A stretch of 64,000 nucleotides of DNA. Source: Pandoraea commovens (lineage in GTDB: Bacteria > Pseudomonadota > Gammaproteobacteria > Burkholderiales > Burkholderiaceae). The DNA lies in contig NZ_CABPSA010000011.1 in assembly GCF_902459615.1 (NCBI RefSeq), forward strand, positions 1-64,000, written 5' to 3'. Below the pieces are notes generated by a model. The model searched no databases, was not told where the DNA came from, and saw only the letters and a program-made list of their open reading frames with translations. The position numbers and the translations under genes were made by a program. Each line of letters starts with the position of its first letter. The stretch's first letter is position 1. Positions 15,100-25,220 of this stretch are shown here, one piece after another.

Positions 15100-16056
15100 A
15101 TGGAAAACCTTCTCCGCAAGCTTGACCTCACTTCTTTGCGTCTTTTCGTGGCCGTCTGCCAGGAGCGGAGCATGGCGCGTGCTGCCGAGCGCGAATTCAT
15201 CGCGCCTTCCGCGATCAGCCGTCGCATTGCCGACATCGAAGCCATCGTGGGACTCCCGCTTATTCAGCGTCACCAGCGCGGCATCACCGTCACGCCGGTG
15301 GGCGAGACGGTACGCCGTTACGCTGAACGTATTCTAGGCACGATCGAATCGCTGGGTGCCGAGCTGTCCCAATTCCATGAAGGCGCGCGCGGCAGCGTGC
15401 GCATTGCGGCCAATCTGTCGGCCATTGTGCAGTTCCTGCCGGAAGATCTGGCGGCGTTCGGGCGTGTCTTTTCCGCCGTGGATGTCGAGCTCGACGAACA
15501 GCACAGCAACGAAGTGCTGCAACGCGTGGCCGAGCGCGCGGTGGACGTGGGCATCTGCAATGCCGTCGAAGGCATTGAAGCGTTCACGATGGTGCCGTAC
15601 CGCCGCGACCGGCTCGCGGTGATTCTGCCCGCGGGGCATCCGCTTGCGGCGCGTACCGGCGAGATTCCGTTTTCCGCGTGCGTCGGCGAAACGCTTGTGG
15701 GGCTTCAGGGCAACAGCGCGCTCACGCAGATGCTGCGTCAGCAGGCGAGTGCAGCCGGTGAGTCGTTGCGGATCAAGATCCGCGTCTCCAGCCTCGACGC
15801 GCTGTGCCGCATGGCTCACGCCGGACTTGGCATCGCCATCGCCCCCGAGCAGGTGGGGCAGTTGTACGTCGGCAAGCTGGACATCGTGGTGCGCCCGCTC
15901 ACGGACGAGTGGGCGCATCGTCAGCTCTGGCTGGTCTTCCCGTCGCGTGAGCAACTCAGTGCGACGGCGTCGGCCGTGGTGAATTTCCTCGCGCAAGGGC
16001 AGGGTGCACAGAGCCCAGAGAGCCCACAGAGCCCACAGAGCCCACCGAGCCTTTAA
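15100..16056 (+). CDS. LysR-family transcriptional regulator
   Basis: A 318-residue regulator with an N-terminal winged HTH (residues 9-68: LTSLRLFVAVCQERSMARAAEREFIAPSAISRRIADIE...) and a periplasmic-binding-like effector domain. It lies upstream of, and co-oriented with, an aconitase-family enzyme and an MFS carrier, so it probably controls them. The C-terminus ends in a repetitive SPESPQSPQSPPSL tail encoded by 9-bp tandem repeats. It is divergent from pyrB by 135 bp. Confidence 0.88.
   Translation: MENLLRKLDLTSLRLFVAVCQERSMARAAEREFIAPSAISRRIADIEAIVGLPLIQRHQRGITVTPVGETVRRYAERILGTIESLGAELSQFHEGARGSVRIAANLSAIVQFLPEDLAAFGRVFSAVDVELDEQHSNEVLQRVAERAVDVGICNAVEGIEAFTMVPYRRDRLAVILPAGHPLAARTGEIPFSACVGETLVGLQGNSALTQMLRQQASAAGESLRIKIRVSSLDALCRMAHAGLGIAIAPEQVGQLYVGKLDIVVRPLTDEWAHRQLWLVFPSREQLSATASAVVNFLAQGQGAQSPESPQSPQSPPSL
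16010..16052 (+). repeat. 9-bp tandem repeats at the LysR 3' end
   Basis: About four degenerate copies of a CCCACAGAG-type unit encode the Ser-Pro-rich tail. Such a repeat can change copy number by slippage and so vary the tail length. Confidence 0.6.
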
Positions 16057-16170
16057 GCACCCAGGCGCCCACGCTTTCCCTCCTTCGCCATCGGTCACGC
16101 CCGCCTTGCCGAGACGGCACGGCAGGGCGACGACAGGGCCGCTATGCTGTCTTCCGGAGGTGAATGCCGC

Positions 16171-18129
16171 ATGGAAGACATCATTCGTTTCGATGGCCGC
16201 GTGCTGTTTCTGTCCGACGACCCGGCCATCGTGCGCCGCCAGTTGTCGGGCGAGTCCGTCACGCGCGCCGAGGCTGGCGTGCTGCGCGACAACGTTTCAA
16301 CGGACGAAATCACGCCCGTCACCGTCATGCTGACGTACGACGAGCGACTCGGTCGCTATCCGTACGTCGGTTTCAAAGCGGGAAACGAGATGCCCGTGGG
16401 CGAGCACGAGGTGCGTCGCGGTGGTTTTCAGGTCACCGTCGCTGGCAAGCGCTATGGCAAGGGCTCGTCGCGTGAGTCGAGCCCGCTGGCGGAGTTGTCG
16501 GCGGGTATCCGTCTGATCGTTGCCGAGAGCTTCGAGCGCATCTATCAGCAGAACTGCGACAACATCGGCATTCTGACGACGACCGATTTCGGTGTGCTCG
16601 ACCGCATTCTCGCGGGTGAAGCCATTCCGATTACCGAATTTCTCAAGGGGCGCGATGTCCTCACGCAGCAGATCATCCGCAGCGGCGGTCTGCTCGCGTA
16701 CAGCAAGTTTGCGGAGTGGCCTGCGCCGCGTGCGCATGACGACGCAGCGACGACGCCAACCCAGTCGCCCCGCACCCTCGTAGAAAAGATCATGGCGCGC
16801 CGCCTGCATCCGGCCACGCCGGGTGCCGAGCATGGCGACGGCGTGTTCGTGCGCGTCGACTGGCGTTTCTCACATGATTACTTCACGGGGATGTGCGCGC
16901 ATTTGATGCATCGTGCATTCGGTGAACCGGCGGCGCTGCACGATCCGGCGCGCATCATCGCGTTTCAGGACCATCTGGTGCTCGCGGCGCAGAGTTTCCC
17001 GCATGTCTCGCAAGGGCTGTTGCCCGGTGTCGCGAATCTGACGAGCGGTCATCGCGAGTTCGTCGCGCGCTATCCGGTGCTGGCGCACGGGCAACTCGCA
17101 GACGACGGTGAACACGGTGCCGACGGCATCTGCCACGCGCTCATGGCCGAGCGCTACGCGTTGCCCGGCCAGATCGTGATCGGTACCGACTCGCATACGC
17201 CGCACGCGGGCGCGCTCGGTTGCCTCGCGTTCGGCGCGGGGGCTACGGACATCGCGAACAGCTGGGTGACGGGCTACGTGCGCTGCAAGGTGCCGCAGAC
17301 GTTGCGCATCGAGATCGACGGCGACCTCGCGCCGGGTGTGACGGCCAAGGACGTCGTGCTGCATCTGCTGCGCCTCGACGCCATCCGAAGCGGCGGCGCC
17401 ATCGGCCTCGTCTTCGAATATGCGGGGAGTGCCGTACGGGCCATGTCAGTCGACGAGCGCGCCACGCTCACCAATATGGTGGCCGAGCTGGGCGGCTTTA
17501 CCGGCATCGTCGCACCGGATGAGAAAACGGTGGCGTTCCTCAAGGAGCGGCGAGGCATCGACTTCACGCTCGAACCGTGGATGACGAGCGACGTCGGTGC
17601 GCGCTATCGCGACGTGATCCGCATCGATGCCGCCGCGCTCACGCCAATGCTCGCGCGTCCGGGCGACCCCGGCAACGGCGTGGCGCTCGCCGAGTTGGAC
17701 GCTCCCGTCGCCATCGACATCGCCTACGGCGGTTCCTGCACCGCAGGCAAGCGCGACGACTTCGACGCTTATCACGACGTGCTCGCGTGGGGTGTCGCCC
17801 ACGGACTGCGCGTCGCACAGGGGCGGTCGCTGTTCCTGCAATTCGGCACGATGGACGTGCGCGCCTACTGCGAGGTGCAAGGCTATCTGAAGACGTTCGA
17901 GGAAGCGGGCGTGACGCTCATCATGCCGGGCTGCGGCGCGTGTGCGAACTGCGGGCCGGGGCAATCGACGTCTTCCGATCAGGTCACGATCAGCGCGATC
18001 AACCGCAACTTCCCGGGACGCTCTGGACCGGGCAGTGTCTGGCTCGCGAGTCCGTATACGGTCGCGGCGAGCGCGCTGGCGGGGCGCATTGTCAGCTTCG
18101 ACGAATTGAAAGCGACGGCATTGCGGTAA
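16171..18129 (+). CDS. aconitase-family hydro-lyase, small domain fused before large domain
   Basis: A 652-residue protein. Residues 1-190 are the swivel domain (NVSTDEITPV, GKGSSRESSPLAEL as in LeuD/aconitase domain 4). Residues 210-650 are the large catalytic domain with VIGTDSHTPHAGALGCLAFGAGATD and the 4Fe-4S ligands in IAYGGSCTAG and GCGACANCGPG. The order is reversed from normal aconitase (large then small). GGAGGTG lies about 9 nt before the ATG at 16171. Neighbouring LysR and MFS genes suggest dehydration/isomerisation of an imported di- or tricarboxylic acid; the substrate cannot be read from sequence. Confidence 0.82.
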   Translation: MEDIIRFDGRVLFLSDDPAIVRRQLSGESVTRAEAGVLRDNVSTDEITPVTVMLTYDERLGRYPYVGFKAGNEMPVGEHEVRRGGFQVTVAGKRYGKGSSRESSPLAELSAGIRLIVAESFERIYQQNCDNIGILTTTDFGVLDRILAGEAIPITEFLKGRDVLTQQIIRSGGLLAYSKFAEWPAPRAHDDAATTPTQSPRTLVEKIMARRLHPATPGAEHGDGVFVRVDWRFSHDYFTGMCAHLMHRAFGEPAALHDPARIIAFQDHLVLAAQSFPHVSQGLLPGVANLTSGHREFVARYPVLAHGQLADDGEHGADGICHALMAERYALPGQIVIGTDSHTPHAGALGCLAFGAGATDIANSWVTGYVRCKVPQTLRIEIDGDLAPGVTAKDVVLHLLRLDAIRSGGAIGLVFEYAGSAVRAMSVDERATLTNMVAELGGFTGIVAPDEKTVAFLKERRGIDFTLEPWMTSDVGARYRDVIRIDAAALTPMLARPGDPGNGVALAELDAPVAIDIAYGGSCTAGKRDDFDAYHDVLAWGVAHGLRVAQGRSLFLQFGTMDVRAYCEVQGYLKTFEEAGVTLIMPGCGACANCGPGQSTSSDQVTISAINRNFPGRSGPGSVWLASPYTVAASALAGRIVSFDELKATALR

Positions 18130-18403
18130 CGCGCGTTGCGACGGTTTCGCTGTGTGCGACGCATGCCGCAGCACATCGACGATTCGATACGATGTGCTGC
18201 GCACCGTCACATCGGAAAGAGGCTGTGCTGTTGTTGGTGAACATCGCAATTTTTCGTAGTACGTGGCAAAGGTGACTGGCGCGGTGTCATTCGTGGCACA
18301 ATTTCGGCCTCGCGCCTGTCGATTCATGGTGTATCCGATGTCCGAAGAGACGTCGGACTGTGAGCAGTTCGGCCATGACCGAACGGGCCCGGAGACGATT
18401 TCC

Positions 18404-19843
18404 ATGCCATCCCCCGACGTATCAATGCCTTCCATGCCTCGCGCCGCTCAAGCAACGACAGCGGCAACCCGCCTGACCGCAGGCGACATTTCCGCCCGAC
18501 TCGACCGTCTGCCCCCGACCCGCACTGTCTGGAAACTGGTGGTGCTGCTCAGTCTCGGTTTCTTCTTCGAACTCTACGACTTGCTCTACACCGGTTACAT
18601 CGCACCGGGTCTGGTGAAAAGCGGCATCCTCACGCCCACGACACCGGGCCTGTTCGGCACGACCGGTGTGGCGAGTTTCATCGCCGCGCTGTTCTCGGGC
18701 CTATTCATCGGCACCATTGCGTGCGGCTTTCTCGCCGACCGCTTCGGGCGTCGCGCGGTGTTCACCGGCTCGCTGCTCTGGTACACCGTCGCCAACGTCA
18801 TCATGGCGTTTCAGGAGACGGCCACCGGCGTGAACTTCTGGCGCTTCGTGGTCGGCCTCGGCATCGGCGTGGAGCTGGTGACGATCGGCACCTACATCGC
18901 GGAGCTTGTGCCCAAGCAGATTCGCGGGCGCGCCTTCGCGTGCGAACAGGCCGTCGGTTTCACGGCGGTGCCGGTCGTGGCGCTGCTCGCGTATTGGCTC
19001 GTGCCGCGCGAATTCCTCGGTCTGGAAGGCTGGCGCTGGGTGGTGCTCATCGGCGCGCACGGTGCGGTGTTCGTCTGGTGGATTCGCCGTGCTCTGCCGG
19101 AGAGCCCGCGCTGGCTCGCGCAGAAGGGGTGTCTGGATGAGGCGGAGCGTGTGCTTTCGGCGCTCGAAGCCAAGGTCGAGCGCGAGTACGGCAAGCCGCT
19201 GCCTGCGCCGGGCGTGCCGGAGCCGGTCGTGCCCAAGAGCGCGTTTCGCGACATGTGGGTGCCGCCGTATCGCAAGCGCGCCATCATGATGATTCTGTTC
19301 AACATCTTCCAGACGGTCGGCTTCTACGGCTTTGCGAACTGGGTGCCGACGCTGCTCATCAAACAGGGCATCACGGTGACGACGAGTCTCGCATATTCGA
19401 GCGTGATCGCGCTGGCCGCACCGGTCGGCCCGCTGATCGGGCTATGGATGGCCGACAAGGTCGAGCGCAAGCACGCCATTGTGTGGACGGCCGGTATCGG
19501 TATCGTGTGCGGGATGGTGTTCTCGCAGGTCACGTCGTCGGTCATGCTGATCGCGATGGGCATTGGCCTGACGCTTGCGAACAACATCATGTCGTACAGC
19601 TATCACGCGTATCAGACGGAGTTGTTCCCCACGGGCATTCGCGCACGTGCGGTGGGTTTCGTCTATTCGTGGAGCCGCTTCTCGGCGATTTTCACGGCGT
19701 TCCTGATCGCGTCGGTGCTGCGCAATTTCGGCGTGACCGGCGTGTTCGCTTTCATCTCTTGCGCCATGCTGGTCGTCATGCTCGCCATCGGTCTGATGGG
19801 GCCGCGCACGAAGGACATCGCGCTGGAGAAGATTTCGCAGTAA
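18404..19843 (+). CDS. MFS metabolite:proton symporter
   Basis: A 479-residue inner-membrane carrier with about 12 membrane segments. It shows MFS signatures: [12 protein letters not shown] in helix 1 and the loop 2-3 motif [13 protein letters not shown], with a second [14 protein letters not shown] between helices 8 and 9. This resembles organic-acid symporters of the sugar/metabolite porter type. GGAG lies 9 nt before the ATG at 18404; further upstream in-frame ATGs lack ribosome sites. It probably imports the substrate of the aconitase-family enzyme 275 bp upstream. A perfect 12-bp tandem duplication covers its stop codon (19837-19861). Confidence 0.85.
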   Translation: MPSPDVSMPSMPRAAQATTAATRLTAGDISARLDRLPPTRTVWKLVVLLSLGFFFELYDLLYTGYIAPGLVKSGILTPTTPGLFGTTGVASFIAALFSGLFIGTIACGFLADRFGRRAVFTGSLLWYTVANVIMAFQETATGVNFWRFVVGLGIGVELVTIGTYIAELVPKQIRGRAFACEQAVGFTAVPVVALLAYWLVPREFLGLEGWRWVVLIGAHGAVFVWWIRRALPESPRWLAQKGCLDEAERVLSALEAKVEREYGKPLPAPGVPEPVVPKSAFRDMWVPPYRKRAIMMILFNIFQTVGFYGFANWVPTLLIKQGITVTTSLAYSSVIALAAPVGPLIGLWMADKVERKHAIVWTAGIGIVCGMVFSQVTSSVMLIAMGIGLTLANNIMSYSYHAYQTELFPTGIRARAVGFVYSWSRFSAIFTAFLIASVLRNFGVTGVFAFISCAMLVVMLAIGLMGPRTKDIALEKISQ

Positions 19844-19934
19844 GACATTGCAGTAAGACATGCATCGCGCCGACGAGGGCGATTCCCCGTCGCTTCGTCG
19901 CGCGACCGCTCACCGCATACCCGAGATCCCGATC

Positions 19935-20528
19935 ATGGCGGATTTGCAGACCGAAGCGGCCTATGAGGCCAATGCCGAACGCTACAGCGAGGACTGGCTG
20001 GAGCAACCGCCGCCGGACGATATGTACGCACTGCTTGTCCGCCATTTCGTTCCGGGCGGCCGGACAATCGACGTGGGATGCGGTAATGGGCGCGACGCCG
20101 CATGGCTCGCTCGACAAGGTTTCGATGTCGCAGGTTACGACGCCTCACCGGCGCTTGTGGCGCTCGCGCGCAAGACCTTCCCGTGGGTGATGTTTCACGT
20201 CGACCGTTTGCCGTCGATGGAAAGCGTGACGACGCAGTTCGACAACGTGATCTGCGAGACGGTACTGATGCATCTGCCGGTAGATGAGGTGGCTCAGGCC
20301 GCAGATCGGTTATGGACGCTGGTGCGTCCGGGCGGTGTGCTCTACGTGTCGTGGCGCGTGACTGAAGGGGCCGATCTGCGCCACGACGACGGCCGTCTCT
20401 ATAGCGCGTTTGATCCCGCAGTCGTTCGCGCAGCGCTGCATGAGGGCGTTGTGCTCCATGAAGAAGACGTCACGAGTGCGAGTTCAGGCAGGCGCGTCTG
20501 CCGCCTGATCGTGCGGCGCCCCGCCTGA
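19935..20528 (+). CDS. class I SAM-dependent methyltransferase
   Basis: A 197-residue cytosolic protein with the SAM-binding motif I TIDVGCGNGRDAAWLARQG, an acidic second motif GYDASPAL, and motif IV-like VICETVLMHLPVD. This is the Methyltransf_11/25 fold; the acceptor (small molecule or protein) is unknown. The ATG at 19935 is the start that leaves the family N-terminus intact. It follows the MFS gene by 91 bp and may be co-transcribed. Confidence 0.8.
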   Translation: MADLQTEAAYEANAERYSEDWLEQPPPDDMYALLVRHFVPGGRTIDVGCGNGRDAAWLARQGFDVAGYDASPALVALARKTFPWVMFHVDRLPSMESVTTQFDNVICETVLMHLPVDEVAQAADRLWTLVRPGGVLYVSWRVTEGADLRHDDGRLYSAFDPAVVRAALHEGVVLHEEDVTSASSGRRVCRLIVRRPA

Positions 20529-20572
20529 CGACTGGCAACACGGCGGAGGTTTCGCTCCGCCCGCACACGTCG

Positions 20573-21496
20573 TCAGATCAACTCGATGCCTGGCAACGTC
20601 AGCAGACTTGTCTCACGCATGATCGAGACGAATTCGCCGATGTACGGGCGTGCCGTTGTTGCCGGTAGCGTGGCGGCCCACAGTTCGGCCGTCAGCCCTT
20701 GCGGCGTGATGGGCCGTGCGCTCACGTAACGACGCTCCAGATAGCCGGTAATCGCCCACAGCGGCAGTGCGGCCAGCCCGCGACGGCTCGCCACCAGTTG
20801 CAGGATCGCCACCGTCAGCTCGGTCGTGCGGCGTGTCGGCTCGATGCCCGCCGGGCGCAGCACCTGTCGCACGATGTCGAGCATGTCGTCGGGCACGGGA
20901 TAGGTGATGAGCGTCTCGTCACGGAAATCCTCGGCGTCGACATGCGACTTGGCAGCAAGCGGATGGTCGTTCGCCATGAGCGCCATCATCTGAAAGCGGA
21001 ACAATGGATGGAAGTCCACCGCTTCGCCTTCCTCATGCTCGGAGATGATCGCCAGATCCGCGCGGTCCTGATGCAGCAGCCCGATCGGGTCGGCATGAAA
21101 GCCCGACACGATGTCCAGTTCCACTTCCGGCCAGCGCTGACGAAACGCATCCATCGCGGGCATCAGCCAGTCGAAGCACGTATGGCATTCCACGGCGATG
21201 CGCAATGTCCCCTGTGTCCCCTGAGCGAGCCGGGTGAGATCGCGCCCCGCTTCGTCGACGGCGGGGACGACGTCTTCCGCGAGCGCCAGCAAGCGCTTCC
21301 CCGCCGGAGTGAACACGAGCGGGGCCGACTTGCGGATGAACAGCGGCAAGCCGTAGAAATCCTCCAATGCCTTGATCTGATGCGACAGAGCGGATTGCGT
21401 CAGGTGAAGCCACAACGCCGCGCGAGAGACGCTGCCGGTGTCGCGCAACGCCAACAAGGTCTGCAAGTGACGAAGTTCGATAGGGGGGCGTTGCAT
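20573..21496 (-). CDS. metR: MetR-type LysR regulator
   Basis: A 307-residue LysR protein closer to E. coli MetR than to generic members: IELRHLQTLLALRDTGSVSRAALWLHLTQSALSHQIKALE in the HTH and the MetR-like RIAVECHTCFDWLMPAMDAF, LITYPV and LQPAGI-type (here LRPAGIEPTRRT) stretches in the effector domain. MetR senses homocysteine and activates metE and related genes. metE is not adjacent, so its targets lie elsewhere. The ATG at 21496 lacks a clear ribosome site, but the frame above it is not family-like. Confidence 0.78.
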   Translation of the reverse strand: MQRPPIELRHLQTLLALRDTGSVSRAALWLHLTQSALSHQIKALEDFYGLPLFIRKSAPLVFTPAGKRLLALAEDVVPAVDEAGRDLTRLAQGTQGTLRIAVECHTCFDWLMPAMDAFRQRWPEVELDIVSGFHADPIGLLHQDRADLAIISEHEEGEAVDFHPLFRFQMMALMANDHPLAAKSHVDAEDFRDETLITYPVPDDMLDIVRQVLRPAGIEPTRRTTELTVAILQLVASRRGLAALPLWAITGYLERRYVSARPITPQGLTAELWAATLPATTARPYIGEFVSIMRETSLLTLPGIELI

Positions 21497-21875
21497 GAGC
21501 AAAATTAATCGAAAATGTAAAAAACGTTCGTTTTGATAATACACGCGCACCCAGGATACTGCCAGAGGCTCACGCACCCGGCTTGTCGTGCATAGGCGTG
21601 CAGCCGACCGCCGCGCACAGCGCGACGTTGGCCTCGACTGAATCGGCGTGGGCGCCTTTCAATGGTGCGACAGGTGCTTTGGAAGGGAGGGGGCGACGCA
21701 GCACCTGTCAGGGTTGACAGGTGCGTAATTGCATTGCGTTGTCTAGACTGCGCTCCAAATGGCGCGCATGCATGAGAGAAACAAGAAATAGCAAGTTGCG
21801 CGCCTATGCGGGTGACGGCAAGACACGCTCGCGGCAACGACTCGGAATTGCAGAGCAGAAGTCGGGAGGTAGCGC
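21497..21875. other. non-coding region with GACAGGTGC repeats
   Basis: This 379-bp gap separates metR from the divergent hypothetical gene. It contains three copies of GACAGGTGC: 21669-21677 (plus), 21701-21709 (minus) and 21716-21724 (plus). The last two form a perfect hairpin with a 6-nt spacer. AT-rich DNA just before metR includes AAAACGTTCGTTTT (21521-21534). No supported ORF. Confidence 0.5.
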
Positions 21876-22472
21876 ATGGATGAGTTCATTCTCCTTTCGC
21901 GCGGTGATCTCGTGCCGCCAGTTTCCGTCGACAGCCGCTATCCAAGGGTGATGATCGACGAGCAGGGAACGCCGGAACGCGCAGCGTTGCACTACGACGG
22001 CTGCATGAAGTCGTGGTGCTACGACGGCGAGGAAAAGCGGCGCTTTCTGCCTGTCGACGTGCGGCTGGATGTCGTGGATGGCTCGCCCCACTGGTGGAGT
22101 GTGCGTGCGGAAGTACGCTCACCGGTTGCGTCTCACTCGGCGTTCGACGAGTCGCTGCGCCTCACGTTTCGCTCGCACCTGCGCAACGGCACCTACGAGG
22201 TCGAGAGTCCGCCGGACGCCGACGTGATGATGATCTATCAACTGACGTTTCGCGACCCGCCCGCCTATCCGGGGCAGGATGTGCACATCACTGTCAGTGC
22301 GATGAGCGGCAAGGTGACGTTATGCAACGATCCCGCCAACTTTCTCATGGGCGGGACGTTCGAGGATGTGGTGATTCCGGTGCCGGCGCTGCGGCCGTTG
22401 ATCGGTGCGGGGCCGCGCTGGCCTTACAAACTTTGCCTGACCTGCGGGTACTTCGAAGTCATGCGGCCGTGA
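21876..22472 (+). CDS. hypothetical protein
   Basis: A 198-residue soluble protein with a strong ribosome site (GGGAGG, 6 nt before ATG). It is rich in beta-strand-like stretches (PVDVRLDVVDGSPHWWSVRAEVRSP; DVHITVSAMSGKVTLCNDP) and ends with a C-x2-C (KLCLTCGYFEVM). No family recognised. It stands alone between metR and pepN, preceded by the GACAGGTGC repeats. Confidence 0.65.
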   Translation: MDEFILLSRGDLVPPVSVDSRYPRVMIDEQGTPERAALHYDGCMKSWCYDGEEKRRFLPVDVRLDVVDGSPHWWSVRAEVRSPVASHSAFDESLRLTFRSHLRNGTYEVESPPDADVMMIYQLTFRDPPAYPGQDVHITVSAMSGKVTLCNDPANFLMGGTFEDVVIPVPALRPLIGAGPRWPYKLCLTCGYFEVMRP

Positions 22473-22508
22473 CGGTGATCGCCCCCGGCCGCATGCCTTT
22501 GACATCGA

Positions 22509-25220
22509 TCAGGCGAGCGCCTTCTCGACGATCTCGCGCACGTCTTTCGACAGCGCCTGATGCTGCGCCACTTGCTGCAAGGCGTCACGCATACGCTCGC
22601 GCAGCGCGGGCGTGTACTTGCGCCAGCGGTCGAGCACGCGCGCCAGTCGGGCGGCGACCTGCGGGTTGAGCGCATCGAGCGCCAGCACCTGCTCGGCCCA
22701 GTACTGATAGCCCGAACCGTCGGTGGCGTGGAACTGCGCCGGATTGCCGCTGCAGAAGCTGAAGATCAGCGAGCGGGCGCGGTTCGGATTCTTCAGCGTG
22801 AAGGCCGGATGCCCCATGAGCGCGCGCACCGCATCGATCACACAGTGGCTGCCGTCGCCACGCTGCATCGCCTGAAGTGCAAACCACTTGTCGATGGCGA
22901 GCGGTTCGTTCTCGAAGCGCTGATAAAAGTCCACAAGCGCTTCGGCGGCGTGGTTCGGGCCATGAGCTGCGTCGCCTTCGCGTGCCGCACCGCCGCGTTG
23001 TACCAGCGCGGTGAGCGCGGAGAAGCGGTCGGTCATGTTGTCGGCCGTGTCGTATTGCGTGCGGGCGGTTTGCGCCACGCCGGCGTCGGACAGTTCCATC
23101 AGATACGACAGGGCGAGGTTCTTGAGCGCACGCTCACCGGCCGATGCTGCGTCGGGCTGATACGGGCCCGGCACACGATGGTTGTGATACGCCGCGAGCC
23201 ATTCCGTATGCAGCGATGCGGCCAGACGTTGACGCAGATACTGACGCGCCGCATGAATGGCGGCCGGATCGATCTCCGTCATCTGCTCGCCGAGATACGA
23301 CTCAGCGGGCAGCGTGAGCGCCTGCGCGCGGAACGCCGGATCGAGCGTTTCGTCGCGCAGCACCTGGCGGAAGGCTTCGAGTACATAGCTGTCCACGCTC
23401 GGCAACTGGCCCATCTGAATCGATTCGACGAGGGCGAGCAACTGACGCGTCGCGAGACGCTGTCCGGCTTCCCAGCGGTTGAACGGATCGCTGTCGTGCG
23501 CCATCAGGAACGCGAGTTCGTCGATGGTGTACTCGTGTTCGACGATCACCGGTGCCGAGAAGCCGCGCAGCAGCGACGGCATCGGCGTGTGAGCGACGTC
23601 GACGAACGTGAAGCTCTGACGCTCCTGCGTGAAGTCGAGCACGCGCGTGGTAGATGCCGGTGCATCGGCCGCTTCACCGTCGAGGCGCAGCACCATGTCG
23701 CGGCCGTCGCGATCGAGCAGTCCCACGGCGAACGGAATGTGGAACGGTTGCTTGACGAGCGTTTCGACCTGCAACTCGACGCCGACCTTCGGGCAACGTT
23801 GCGTGAGCGTGAGGGTGTACGTGTGGGCGGCTTCGTCGTAGACGGCATCGACCGTCACACGCGGCGTGCCAGCCTGGCTATACCAGCGGCCGAACTGTGT
23901 GAGGTCACGCTGATTGGCGTCGGCCATTGCGGCGCGGAAGTCGTCGCACGTGACGGCCTGACCGTCGTGACGCTCGAAGTACAGATCCATGCCGCGACGG
24001 AAGCCGTCACGGCCGAGCAACGTCTGATACATGCGCACGACTTCGGCGCCTTTCTCGTAGACGGTGACCGTGTAGAAGTTGTTGATTTCGACGTAGCTCT
24101 CGGGGCGCACCGGGTGGGCCATCGGACCGGCGTCTTCCGGAAACTGCGCCTGACGCAGCACGCGCACGTCGTCGATGCGCTTGACTGCGCGGCCCGACTC
24201 GGAGCCCATCATGTCGGCGGAGAATTCCTGATCGCGGAACACCGTCAGACCTTCCTTGAGACTCAACTGGAACCAGTCGCGGCAGGTCACGCGGTTGCCG
24301 GTCCAGTTGTGGAAGTACTCGTGGCCCACGACCGCTTCGATGTTGCCGAAATCGTCGTCCGTCGCCGTGGCGGCGTCGGCCAGCACGTACTTCGTGTTGA
24401 AGATGTTCAGGCCCTTGTTCTCCATCGCACCCATGTTGAAGTCGCTCACGGCGACGATCATGAAGCGATCGAGATCGAGCACACGGCCGAAGCGCTCCTC
24501 GTCCCAGCGGATCGAGTTGACGAGCGAATGCATGGCGTGTTCGGTCTTGTCCAGATCCTGCGGCTGCACCCAGACCTGGAGGAGCTTCTCGCGGCCGTCG
24601 CCAGCGACGATGCGTTCCTCACGGCAAACCAGATGTCCGGCGACCAGCGCGAACAGATAGCTCGGCTTCTTGAACGGGTCGTCCCAGACGGCGAAATGGC
24701 GGCCGTCCGGCAGATCGCCCTTGTCGATCAGATTGCCGTTGGCGAGCAGCACCGGATACACCTCGCGGTCGGCGCGCAGCGTCACGGTGTACGTCGCCAT
24801 TACATCCGGACGGTCGAGGAAGTAGGTGATCTTGCGAAAGCCCTCGGCTTCGCACTGCGTGAAGAAGTTGCCGCCGGAGACGTACAGCCCCATGAGCGAC
24901 GTGTTCTCTTGCGGACGGCAGCGGGTGACCAGCGTAAGTTCGAACGTTTCGGGCGGTGCAACGACGGTGAGCGATTCTTCGCCGGTGCGATAGCCGGACC
25001 ACGGCTTGCCGCCGATTTCGAGGCTGACCAGTTGCAAGCCCTGGCCCACCAGTTCGAGGTCGCCGCCGGGGCCGGCCGGATTGCGGTGAATGCGCAATCG
25101 GCTGGTCACGGTGGTCACGTCGGGGGCGAGGTCGAAGTCAAGTTGGACGGTGTCGATCAGATACGCCGGGGGCGTATAGTCGGAGCGTTGGATGACACCT
25201 GCGAGGTCGGTTCTGAGCAT
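22509..25220 (-). CDS. pepN: aminopeptidase N (M1 metallopeptidase)
   Basis: A 903-residue cytosolic aminopeptidase removing N-terminal residues during peptide turnover. It has the GAMEN exopeptidase motif (GAMENKGLN) and the zinc site HEYFHNW with the downstream glutamate in LKEGLTVF, plus the long helical C-terminal domain of gamma/beta-proteobacterial PepN. The ATG at 25220 gives the usual N-terminus (SDYTPPAYLIDTVQLDF). A TTG at 25244 is the only longer alternative and has no ribosome site. Confidence 0.95.
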   Translation of the reverse strand: MLRTDLAGVIQRSDYTPPAYLIDTVQLDFDLAPDVTTVTSRLRIHRNPAGPGGDLELVGQGLQLVSLEIGGKPWSGYRTGEESLTVVAPPETFELTLVTRCRPQENTSLMGLYVSGGNFFTQCEAEGFRKITYFLDRPDVMATYTVTLRADREVYPVLLANGNLIDKGDLPDGRHFAVWDDPFKKPSYLFALVAGHLVCREERIVAGDGREKLLQVWVQPQDLDKTEHAMHSLVNSIRWDEERFGRVLDLDRFMIVAVSDFNMGAMENKGLNIFNTKYVLADAATATDDDFGNIEAVVGHEYFHNWTGNRVTCRDWFQLSLKEGLTVFRDQEFSADMMGSESGRAVKRIDDVRVLRQAQFPEDAGPMAHPVRPESYVEINNFYTVTVYEKGAEVVRMYQTLLGRDGFRRGMDLYFERHDGQAVTCDDFRAAMADANQRDLTQFGRWYSQAGTPRVTVDAVYDEAAHTYTLTLTQRCPKVGVELQVETLVKQPFHIPFAVGLLDRDGRDMVLRLDGEAADAPASTTRVLDFTQERQSFTFVDVAHTPMPSLLRGFSAPVIVEHEYTIDELAFLMAHDSDPFNRWEAGQRLATRQLLALVESIQMGQLPSVDSYVLEAFRQVLRDETLDPAFRAQALTLPAESYLGEQMTEIDPAAIHAARQYLRQRLAASLHTEWLAAYHNHRVPGPYQPDAASAGERALKNLALSYLMELSDAGVAQTARTQYDTADNMTDRFSALTALVQRGGAAREGDAAHGPNHAAEALVDFYQRFENEPLAIDKWFALQAMQRGDGSHCVIDAVRALMGHPAFTLKNPNRARSLIFSFCSGNPAQFHATDGSGYQYWAEQVLALDALNPQVAARLARVLDRWRKYTPALRERMRDALQQVAQHQALSKDVREIVEKALA

